A stretch of 64,000 bases of DNA from CAZBQJ01 sp964494085 (lineage in GTDB: Bacteria > Patescibacteriota > Gracilibacteria > UBA1369). The position numbers and the translations under genes were made by a program. The notes beneath the pieces were generated by a model, which saw only the letters and a program-made list of their open reading frames with translations, had not been told where the DNA came from and ran no database searches. This document shows positions 1 through 7,169 of this stretch, piece by piece (the first letter of the stretch is position 1; every line of letters begins with the position of its first letter). The stretch covers positions 1 to 64,000 of the forward strand of contig CAZBQJ010000001.1 in NCBI GenBank assembly GCA_964494085.1, given 5' to 3'.

Positions 1-39
1 ATCTTAGCCAGCGGCCGGACTGCCAGACGTGCCGCTATT

Positions 40-1119
40 CTAGCTTCCTGCGGCCTCCGCCAACCTCTGCGCCTGGTCTTCCATACGTAAAGTCTCAAAC
101 ATATCCTGCATATCGCCTTCCATAATTCCCGGAAGATTGGACCAGTTTTTATTGATACGATGATCAGTCACTCGATCCTGCGGGAAATTATAAGTACGGA
201 TTTTTTCCGACCTGTCGCCACTACCGATTTGAGCCAAACGCTGTTCTCCCAATTCTTTCTGACGCTTTTCTTCCTCCAGAGCGTATAAACGCGTTCGCAA
301 AACCTCCATCGCTCGAGATTTATTTTTTAATTGAGATTTCTCATCCTGCATCGCCACCACCAAGCCGGTCGGTAAATGCGTAATACGCACAGCCGAATCA
401 GTAGTATTGACACTCTGTCCTCCTGGCCCACTAGAGCGATAAACATCGATTTTCAAATCAGCTTCTTTAATAGTCAAATCTACTTCTTCGGCTTCGGGAA
501 GAACAGCCACAGTGATAGTCGATGTATGCACTCGTCCTTTATTTTCCGTAGTCGGCACCCGTTGTACACGATGTACGCCAGATTCATATTTCATCAAACC
601 ATATGGTGTTTCGCCCCCACTGACCTTAAAAATCATTTCTTTGATTCCACCTGCTGTCGCTTCATTTTTGTTAATCATTTCAATTTTATACCCCTGATCT
701 TCCAGATAACGCATATAAGCACGGCCCAATTCCGCTCCAAATAGAGCCGCTTCTTCTCCTCCTGCACCGGCGCGCATTTCCACGATGGCATTCTTGAAAT
801 CATTCGGATCCTTTGGCAGTAATTCCAGTTTAATTTCTTCTTCTATTTTATCCACTTCGTCTTTGGCGACTTTCAACTGTTCTTTAGCAAATTCGCGCAT
901 CTCCGTGTCACTTTCAGTATTCAAAATTTCTTCGGAATCTTTGATTTGTTCAGCGAATTTTTTATAATTACGATAAAATCCCACCACTTTGGTCAACTCT
1001 TTGTACCGGCGTGATAACCTCAAATATTCAGTTTGATCAGACATCACATCAGGCTGAGACAAATCCGTTTCTATCTGCAAGTATTCATTCTCCAAATTCT
1101 GTAATTTATCTAATTTCAT
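40..1119 (-). CDS. prfA: Peptide chain release factor 1
   Basis: Release factor for UAA and UAG codons, acting in the ribosomal A site. The 359-residue protein has the usual RF1 length. The catalytic GGQ motif is present with Gln235, the same number as in E. coli. The stop-codon reading loop is of the P-x-T type (PTT, in HRVQRVPTTE), which separates RF1 from RF2 (SPF), and the RF1-type sequence YNFPQDRVTDHR follows GGQ. The gene lies 12 nt downstream of prmC, whose product methylates the GGQ glutamine, so they are probably co-transcribed. The stop codon is TAG, one of the codons this protein reads. Very confident from motifs. Confidence 0.97.
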   Translation of the reverse strand: MKLDKLQNLENEYLQIETDLSQPDVMSDQTEYLRLSRRYKELTKVVGFYRNYKKFAEQIKDSEEILNTESDTEMREFAKEQLKVAKDEVDKIEEEIKLELLPKDPNDFKNAIVEMRAGAGGEEAALFGAELGRAYMRYLEDQGYKIEMINKNEATAGGIKEMIFKVSGGETPYGLMKYESGVHRVQRVPTTENKGRVHTSTITVAVLPEAEEVDLTIKEADLKIDVYRSSGPGGQSVNTTDSAVRITHLPTGLVVAMQDEKSQLKNKSRAMEVLRTRLYALEEEKRQKELGEQRLAQIGSGDRSEKIRTYNFPQDRVTDHRINKNWSNLPGIMEGDMQDMFETLRMEDQAQRLAEAAGS

Positions 1120-1131
1120 AATTAAATTATT

Positions 1132-2004
1132 TTAATTCCTTGCACCGTTCAGAGCGAAATTTACCACAAAAACCCGTGGTATCCCAGCCAAATCAGGGAT
1201 AATCTCAAACTTTTGGTCGGCAAAATATTTTTGTAAAATCTCTCGCATTAATTCTTCCTGACCAAATCCAAATTCTCCAATCAGCAAAGCTGGTGACCAG
1301 GATTTCTGCTTTAGCTGTTCAAACATTTCACGATAGAGGTCCAAGCCATCACTACCTCCAAAAAGCGCCACTTCAGGTTCATAACGCGCGACATTATCAG
1401 CAATAAAATGAAATTTATCCCGACCGATATAAGGTAAATTGGTCACGATAATTTCACATTGCTGTTCAAGTGGTTCCAATAAATTCCCCTGAATCAATTT
1501 TACTCTTTTCTCCAATCCCAAACTAACAGCATTCTTCTGAGCAATCTGCAACGCCTGATCAGAAACCTCTATACCAATTCCCAGTGTAGTGGGAATCTCT
1601 TTTAAAATAGTCAGTAGAATACAACCTGATCCTGTCCCAATATCGGCAACTGTTACTTGATCAGTAGGATAATTTTTTTGAATAAATTTTTTAGTCAGAT
1701 CAACCAATAATTCTGATTCCGGTCTTGGTATCAGGACATTTTCATCAATTATGAACGGTAAGCCGTAAAACTCCTTTAGGCCAATTAGTTGTGCCACTGG
1801 CCGACCATTCAAAATCTCCCGCATTCCCAGATAAAACTTTTCGGTAATATTATGATCTATCGGCTCATCTTGATGGGCAAATAGCCAAGCGCTATTTTCT
1901 CCCAGTAAATACCCTAACCAAACTTCGGCAGCCAATTTCTCTACTCCGTTTTCCTGGGATTCCACCAAAATTTGTTTAATACTTTGCATCAATAAGTTAG
2001 ACAT
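1132..2004 (-). CDS. prmC: Peptide chain release factor N5-glutamine methyltransferase
   Basis: SAM-dependent methyltransferase that modifies the glutamine of the GGQ motif in release factors. Visible motifs are the SAM-binding GTGSG loop and the catalytic NLPY (N-x-P-Y type) motif, in the normal order, within about 290 residues. It sits directly upstream of prfA, its substrate gene. An in-frame TTG at 2007 precedes the ATG at 2004; I prefer the ATG. The start codon lies one base after the U-tract of a terminator hairpin that follows rpsU, so expression may depend on readthrough or on an unseen start further in (ATG at 1989). Confidence 0.93.
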   Translation of the reverse strand: MSNLLMQSIKQILVESQENGVEKLAAEVWLGYLLGENSAWLFAHQDEPIDHNITEKFYLGMREILNGRPVAQLIGLKEFYGLPFIIDENVLIPRPESELLVDLTKKFIQKNYPTDQVTVADIGTGSGCILLTILKEIPTTLGIGIEVSDQALQIAQKNAVSLGLEKRVKLIQGNLLEPLEQQCEIIVTNLPYIGRDKFHFIADNVARYEPEVALFGGSDGLDLYREMFEQLKQKSWSPALLIGEFGFGQEELMREILQKYFADQKFEIIPDLAGIPRVFVVNFALNGARN

Positions 2005-2005
2005 C

Positions 2006-2045
2006 AAAAAAGTGCTCCATGACCATCAGGTCACTGGAGCACTTT
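2006..2045 (-). terminator. Intrinsic terminator after rpsU, abutting prmC start
   Basis: Read on the minus strand, a 10-bp outer stem (AAAGTGCTCC with GGAGCACTTT, 2009-2018 and 2036-2045) encloses a further 5-6 bp stem (TGACC with GGTCA) and a TGAT loop, with one bulged base. It is followed by a run of six T (2011-2006). This is a strong rho-independent terminator shape between rpsU (stop 2053) and prmC (ATG 2004-2002). Confidence 0.8.
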
Positions 2046-2052
2046 ATATTTA

Positions 2053-2259
2053 CTAATAGAATTTCATCTTTTCTCTAGTAGTGCGGTAACGGGTTCTCAT
2101 AATAGCGGCAGCACGCACTTCTCTTTTTCGAAGGGGTCTCTTGAAATACCTTTTAGCTTTCAACCGAGGCAAAATCCTACTGGATTGGACCTTCTTGTTA
2201 AATCTGGCGATCAATCTATCTACGGATTCTTTCGGATTTCTGATAACTCTGATTGGCAT
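2053..2259 (-). CDS. rpsU: 30S ribosomal protein bS21
   Basis: Small basic protein of 68 residues from the 30S platform, near the anti-Shine-Dalgarno end of 16S rRNA. The N-terminal RVIRNPKESVDRLIARF-type segment and the Arg/Lys-rich C-terminus (RPLRKREVRAA, then RTTREK) are diagnostic of bS21. The start ATG is preceded at a 10-nt spacing by AAGGGGGT, which is the only strong Shine-Dalgarno I found in the window. An intrinsic terminator follows directly. Confidence 0.95.
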   Translation of the reverse strand: MPIRVIRNPKESVDRLIARFNKKVQSSRILPRLKAKRYFKRPLRKREVRAAAIMRTRYRTTREKMKFY

Positions 2260-2269
2260 ATATTTTTTT

Positions 2270-2277
2270 ACCCCCTT
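2270..2277 (-). promoter_or_regulatory. Extended Shine-Dalgarno of rpsU
   Basis: AAGGGGGT on the minus strand differs from the consensus AAGGAGGT by one A-to-G change that still allows a G-U wobble, giving eight possible pairs with anti-SD. It is 10 nt from the ATG. Other genes in the window have A/T-rich leaders without such a site. Confidence 0.7.
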
Positions 2278-2299
2278 TCCTTTGGATTAAACTTTATAA

Positions 2300-2345
2300 G
2301 CGTCTGTTTTCGACCGGACGCCCGCCCAGTATGCCGTGCAGACGC
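2300..2345 (-). other. Possible structured leader upstream of rpsU
   Basis: GCGTCTG (2300-2306) is complementary to CAGACGC (2339-2345), and its first five bases are also complementary to a nearer GACGC (2317-2321). Two mutually exclusive hairpins are therefore possible in the stretch between the SLH gene and rpsU. No clear promoter was found here, so whether it is transcribed with rpsU is not known. Confidence 0.3.
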
Positions 2346-2356
2346 CCTAAAGTCAA

Positions 2357-3067
2357 TTATTTAATATATTCCTTAAACCTAGCTGAATTGCTGATCAAAT
2401 AAAGCATTTGAGCCACTTCTTTTCTAGTCATCTCTCCTGCAGGGTAGAAATATATTCTTGGTATGAGAGGAACAGTTCCCACCGTATAACCAGCACTAGC
2501 AGTATGATTAGTACCCACTAAACGATCCTTAAACAAGAAACGTGCATAAGGCATAAACCAATCCGAACTCTTGATATCCACAACTAATTTATCATCAAAG
2601 TAAATGTCTCCACTGGTTTTATTTAAAGGCGGGTTCCCAAACATGGCATTCGTGGCAATCTTCATAGCCTCAGCGCGATTCACACATAGATAGCCTCTAA
2701 AGGCTCCGTCACTGTATCCAGAAATAAAATTCATGGATTTAGCTTCATTTGCATAATTGTAATACCATTCAGTCGGTTTGATATCAGGGAAGGGATTTTC
2801 CATTTTGCTGTTTGTCGGTCCTTTTTGCGGGCGTGACTCCATCACCATTTTGACTAATTCAGCTCTTTTTACACAATTATTCGGCCTCCAAGTATCATCT
2901 CCATAGCCGGTGGCCACACCATTCTTAATCGCCCAATTAATGGCATTGAAATAATCGGTATGAGAATCAACATCAACAAAAGTCATCGATGTAGCAGCCA
3001 AAGCAGTGTTTCCTATTGCTAATAATGAGAGCAATAAGCCTCCTATTGATACAGCTTTTTTATTCAT
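2357..3067 (-). CDS. Secreted SLH-domain protein
   Basis: A 236-residue protein with a typical signal peptide (MNKKA, hydrophobic core, NTALA cleavage region). It is then almost entirely made of three S-layer homology domains: about residues 28-80 (FVDVDSHTDYF, GYGDDTWRPN), 90-150 (FPDIKPTEWYY, GYSDGAFRG) and 160-232 (SSDWFMPYARF, MTRKEVAQML). SLH domains bind secondary cell wall polymers or anchor proteins at the surface. Cysteines occur at the same place in the first two domains (NNCVKRAE and YLCVNRAE), which is unusual for SLH. It starts 13 nt after the gyrB stop, so it is likely in the gyrB transcript. The partner or structural role is unknown. Confidence 0.85.
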   Translation of the reverse strand: MNKKAVSIGGLLLSLLAIGNTALAATSMTFVDVDSHTDYFNAINWAIKNGVATGYGDDTWRPNNCVKRAELVKMVMESRPQKGPTNSKMENPFPDIKPTEWYYNYANEAKSMNFISGYSDGAFRGYLCVNRAEAMKIATNAMFGNPPLNKTSGDIYFDDKLVVDIKSSDWFMPYARFLFKDRLVGTNHTASAGYTVGTVPLIPRIYFYPAGEMTRKEVAQMLYLISNSARFKEYIK

Positions 3068-3080
3068 ATTTTTAAAATGG

Positions 3081-4991
3081 TTAAATATCTAAATTCTTGA
3101 CCGCTTTGGCATGAGTCTGAATAAATTTTTTGCGCGGAGCAACTTCACTACCCATCAGAGTTTCAAAAACTTTGTCGGCCATTTCCGCATCTTCCACATT
3201 GACCTTGTACATTGATCGTTTATCCGGATCCATAGTGGTTTCCCATAATTGTTCAGGATTCATCTCACCCAAACCTTTATAGCGTTGAGGGTGGAGTTTA
3301 TCAGGGTTAGGAAAAGTCTGTTTCAATTCCTCCATTTGCTGTTGAGAATAAGCATAAACAATCCTCTTATTTTGCTCCAATTTGTATAATGGCGGTTGGG
3401 CAATGTACAGAAATCCATTGTCGATAACTGGGCGTAGATGACGATAAAAAAGCGTTAATAAAAGCGTCCGAATATGTGCACCATCCACATCGGCATCAGT
3501 CATGATTATAATCCGATGATAGCGAATTCTACTAATATCAAAAGTTTCTCCCACACCGGTACCTAGAGCGATAATCAAAGCTTTAATTTCGGCAAAACCT
3601 AAGATTTTATCCATTCTGGCCTGCTCTACATTGAGGATTTTACCTTTCAAGGGCAGAATCGCCTGAGTTTCACGATTGCGACCTTGTTTAGCGGAGCCTC
3701 CCGCAGAGTCTCCCTCTACCAAGTATAATTCCGAATTGGCAGGATCTTTTGATGAGCAGTCAGCCAATTTACCAGGTAAAGTCATGCCTTCCAAAGCACC
3801 TTTACGGACAATAGCGTCACGGGCGGCACGGGCCGCCAGTCTGGCGCGGGCCGCCAAAGAACATTTACCAAACATCAGTTTGGCTTCAGCCGGATGTTCA
3901 TCCAGATACTGAGCAAAAGATTGTCCAAAGACATTCTCCACGGCAGTCCTCATTTCTGAATTACCAAGTTTACTTTTAGTCTGACCTTCAAATTGAGGAT
4001 CAGCCAATTTTACAGAAATAATCGCTGTCAATCCTTCACGTACATCGTCTGCGGTTAGATTATCTTCTTTTTCTTTGAGTAAATTGTTGGCACGCGCATA
4101 GTTGTTTAGCGTTCTGGTCAAAGCTGCCCGATACCCGGTCAAATGCATTCCACCTTCCGGAGTATTAATGGTATTGGCAAAAGTTAAGACCTGATCATTG
4201 AAGGCGTTGGTGTATTGCATGGCAATTTCAATCGTTCCTTCATCTACAGTTCTATCCAGATAAAAAATCCCTCCAATTACCTCACGGTTGTGGTTCAAAT
4301 GCTGTACATAGGAGCGGATCCCCCCTTCAAAATAAAATTGATTAGAATGACCGGATCGTTGATCTTGTAATTTAATGGAAACTCCTTTGGTCAAATAAGC
4401 CTGTTGTCGTAAACGTGCCAGGATTGTTTCAAAATCAAAATCGGTTGTCTCAAAAATTTCCTTATCAGGAAGAAAAGTGATCTTCGTCCCCTGTTTTTCA
4501 GTTTTTCCAATAACCTCAATATCTGATTGTGGTTCTCCTCGCTTAAATTCCAAACGGTAAATCTTTCCATCTCGGTAAACTTCCGCTCTCATCCATTCAG
4601 ACAAGGCATTTACAACCGACCCTCCAACACCGTGTAGACCCCCGGATACTTTATAACCGCCACCTTCTCCAAACTTACCTCCAGCATGTAAAACCGTTAA
4701 AACAGTTTCCAAGCCGGATTTACCGGTTTTGGCTACTTTATCAACCGGTATGCCGCGTCCATTGTCTTCGATTGATGCCGATCCATCAGCGTTAATAATC
4801 ACTTCAATATCCGTACAATGGCCAGCCATTGCTTCATCGATTGAATTATCAACTATTTCTTTGATCAGATGATGTAAGCCGGCCACATCAGTAGTCCCGA
4901 TATACATACCGGGACGTTTACGGACAGCCTGCAAACCCTCCAGGACTGTAATATTTTGAGCGTCATAATTGCTAGAAGTCTTTTGGTCCAT
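3081..4991 (-). CDS. gyrB: DNA gyrase subunit B
   Basis: ATPase subunit of gyrase, which introduces negative supercoils into DNA together with GyrA. The 636-residue protein shows the GHKL ATP-binding motifs (EIVDNSIDEA, NGRGIPVD, GGLHGVGGSVVNALS), the TOPRIM domain with VEGDSAGGSAKQGR and TDADVDGAHIRTLLLT, and the C-terminal QRYKGLGEMNPEQLWETTMDP box. The length fits the short gyrB class. Its own promoter is visible upstream. gyrA is about 6.7 kb away, outside this operon. Confidence 0.97.
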   Translation of the reverse strand: MDQKTSSNYDAQNITVLEGLQAVRKRPGMYIGTTDVAGLHHLIKEIVDNSIDEAMAGHCTDIEVIINADGSASIEDNGRGIPVDKVAKTGKSGLETVLTVLHAGGKFGEGGGYKVSGGLHGVGGSVVNALSEWMRAEVYRDGKIYRLEFKRGEPQSDIEVIGKTEKQGTKITFLPDKEIFETTDFDFETILARLRQQAYLTKGVSIKLQDQRSGHSNQFYFEGGIRSYVQHLNHNREVIGGIFYLDRTVDEGTIEIAMQYTNAFNDQVLTFANTINTPEGGMHLTGYRAALTRTLNNYARANNLLKEKEDNLTADDVREGLTAIISVKLADPQFEGQTKSKLGNSEMRTAVENVFGQSFAQYLDEHPAEAKLMFGKCSLAARARLAARAARDAIVRKGALEGMTLPGKLADCSSKDPANSELYLVEGDSAGGSAKQGRNRETQAILPLKGKILNVEQARMDKILGFAEIKALIIALGTGVGETFDISRIRYHRIIIMTDADVDGAHIRTLLLTLFYRHLRPVIDNGFLYIAQPPLYKLEQNKRIVYAYSQQQMEELKQTFPNPDKLHPQRYKGLGEMNPEQLWETTMDPDKRSMYKVNVEDAEMADKVFETLMGSEVAPRKKFIQTHAKAVKNLDI

Positions 4992-5039
4992 CGGTATGAA
5001 TATTACTAAAAGTAAAGCAGTTACAGAAAAACTTGTCGT

Positions 5040-5068
5040 ATTCTAGACAAATATTTTGGAAAAGGCAA
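5040..5068 (-). promoter_or_regulatory. Sigma-70 promoter of gyrB
   Basis: On the minus strand, TTGCCT (5068-5063) and TAGAAT (5045-5040) are separated by exactly 17 bp. The predicted transcript start is near 5033, about 42 nt before the gyrB ATG. Confidence 0.65.
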
Positions 5069-5082
5069 TTGATCTGTAGAAT

Positions 5083-7035
5083 TTAAGTGGTCGATTTTAC
5101 CCGAGGAACTTTTGGTCTGGTGGAAATATCCGGCGTTTCAACTTGATCTACAATCACAGATGTTGTGTCGTTTACATCAGTCACATCAGTAACAGGTATT
5201 GAATTATCATTAAGCAATTCCTGTCTCAACTGTTCGATTGAAACCATTTGCTTATTATCCTTCTTAAATTGTTCAAAACGTTGTCTGGGAGTGCTTCCTC
5301 TAACCGTAGAACTAACGTATTCAGGAGAATTCAAAAATCTGCTAAATATGCCATAGTCTTGAAGTCTCTCATTAAAGAGTTCCGTAACCGCCACCTGATA
5401 ATCAGTAGGCAATTGGATTTTATTAATCTCCGAAAAGAGTAAAGACAAGATATTTTGAGCATCCACCAAAGGGACTTGGCCGTCCAGGAAGAATATCTCC
5501 AGTCTGTTTAGAAAATCAATTCTTTGGGAAATCACACTTTGCATCTCTTCCGGTTTATCCTGAATAGTTGGCAACAAAGACAGATACTTGTTTTCCACGT
5601 ATAATTTATTGGTAAAGTACTCCTGACGATAGAGGCTGGGAAACTGAGTAAATAAGTTATCCAAAGCTTGGTTTTGTCTTTGTATAAAAGTGATATTGCC
5701 CGTTAAATCTTTTTGATAAGTATCGCTTAATTCTTTAAACGAAGTCATATAATCATCGAAAGTATTTTTTATATTTTTATAATTGTTATTTTCAGCAAAA
5801 TAACCCAAGGAAGAAAGCTTCTCAGTCAAAAAGCTAAATCTCATTTGTAATTCATTGCCGGATCCCTTAATCGAATCGACATAAATCTTCTCCAAGACCT
5901 CTCTCAGTTCAAATAGCGAATCACCGGGATTGGCAAAAGACAAATATTCAAATTCTCTTTTTACTCGATCTACATATTGTCGTTTCAACCGATCACCATA
6001 AACCGCCACCAGCTGATTTGCCTGGGTGGAAAAATTGGTCAGCCTCACTTCCGCCTCTTCCTTTCGGCCATAATCAAACAAATATTGAGCGTCATAAAGT
6101 AGATCATATAAAGCGTCTAAATTTCGATCACCCACTCTTTCATTGGAGAAAGTCAGAGCGTTGTAGACATTCTTTAGAGACTGATCCAGCTTGAAATTCG
6201 ATCCATCTAATGAGGTGTACTTTAAGCCCCTCGTACGAATTTTCTCCAAACGTTCGTTACGGATCTTATTGGTCAAAAGCAGATCTGATTCGATATTTTT
6301 ACTGAGCCAAGTGTCCGTGGATAATCTGGTTTTATCAAAAACACTATAGCCGAATTCTTTGACCAGTTTGGAAAACAGTAGTTTGGCAATAGTAGCTTTG
6401 TTCTGCGTAATTTTATCAGCATAAACAGTGGCCACCGTTCCTCTGGGTAAGTACAGCTTGTTGATAATAACATCTGCAGTCTCATTAATTACCTTGGTTG
6501 CGGAATAGTCAGTCGAAACAATTCCCAAGACAGCATCATTTTGATGAATATAAACATCAGAGTCACTACCATTACTGCTGATCATGACGACACTTTGTCC
6601 GGGAAAAATAACTCCACCAGAGACCAATATATTTACATCTGCATTACTATATGAATTTTGTAACCAAATCCTTCCCGATTCCAATTGAAAGGCAAATTGA
6701 CCTTCTTCGGTATCCATTACCTTAACCAATATCTTCGACTCCTTGTCCATACGCAGTTCTCCGTCCTGGGAAAATTTCAAAACAATATCAGTATTGCCAC
6801 CTGAAGTAATTTCATCACCGGCAAAAATATTACTATTATTCCCAACGGTCATCGCTTTCCCTCCTCTATCGACATCTACTTTAGAAGCAGCAGTGATCAG
6901 GACCAATTGTTCAGTGTTTTTTAAAGTAAAAGAATTGAGGATATTGGCTTCATAAAAAAATGACCCGCCAAACAGCAGGGCTCCCAAGCCCATCAATAAT
7001 AATCCGTGTAACAATGCTGAGATGATTTTTTTCAT
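5083..7035 (-). CDS. Membrane-anchored FecR-domain protein
   Basis: A 650-residue protein. It has an N-terminal hydrophobic segment (about residues 7-30, LLHGLLLMGLGALLFGG) that acts as a signal anchor. A FecR-type beta domain follows (about residues 50-170; typical are the INxAGDEI-like NIFAGDEITSG, LESGRIWLQN and VSGGVIFPGQ stretches). The remaining 450 residues are predicted mostly helical, and the C-terminal tail is rich in Thr, Val and Asp. FecR domains are extracytoplasmic and in other bacteria signal to sigma factors, but no sigma or TonB genes are nearby, so a structural envelope role is as likely. It has its own promoter. Confidence 0.75.
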   Translation of the reverse strand: MKKIISALLHGLLLMGLGALLFGGSFFYEANILNSFTLKNTEQLVLITAASKVDVDRGGKAMTVGNNSNIFAGDEITSGGNTDIVLKFSQDGELRMDKESKILVKVMDTEEGQFAFQLESGRIWLQNSYSNADVNILVSGGVIFPGQSVVMISSNGSDSDVYIHQNDAVLGIVSTDYSATKVINETADVIINKLYLPRGTVATVYADKITQNKATIAKLLFSKLVKEFGYSVFDKTRLSTDTWLSKNIESDLLLTNKIRNERLEKIRTRGLKYTSLDGSNFKLDQSLKNVYNALTFSNERVGDRNLDALYDLLYDAQYLFDYGRKEEAEVRLTNFSTQANQLVAVYGDRLKRQYVDRVKREFEYLSFANPGDSLFELREVLEKIYVDSIKGSGNELQMRFSFLTEKLSSLGYFAENNNYKNIKNTFDDYMTSFKELSDTYQKDLTGNITFIQRQNQALDNLFTQFPSLYRQEYFTNKLYVENKYLSLLPTIQDKPEEMQSVISQRIDFLNRLEIFFLDGQVPLVDAQNILSLLFSEINKIQLPTDYQVAVTELFNERLQDYGIFSRFLNSPEYVSSTVRGSTPRQRFEQFKKDNKQMVSIEQLRQELLNDNSIPVTDVTDVNDTTSVIVDQVETPDISTRPKVPRVKSTT

Positions 7036-7063
7036 GTATCTAAGCGCTTAATTCGATCTTTGT

Positions 7064-7092
7064 ATTATACACTTTTACGCTAATCCGGTCAA
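7064..7092 (-). promoter_or_regulatory. Sigma-70 promoter of the FecR gene
   Basis: TTGACC (7092-7087) and a perfect TATAAT (7069-7064) on the minus strand with a 17-bp spacer. The predicted start near 7057 gives a leader of about 22 nt with no Shine-Dalgarno. Confidence 0.8.
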
Positions 7093-7169
7093 TCAGCCAG
7101 ACAACTGCAAAAGCTGTTTCACTTCAATCATAAAAAGGGTAAAGTTAAAGCACTTTAAATTCACTTCCA

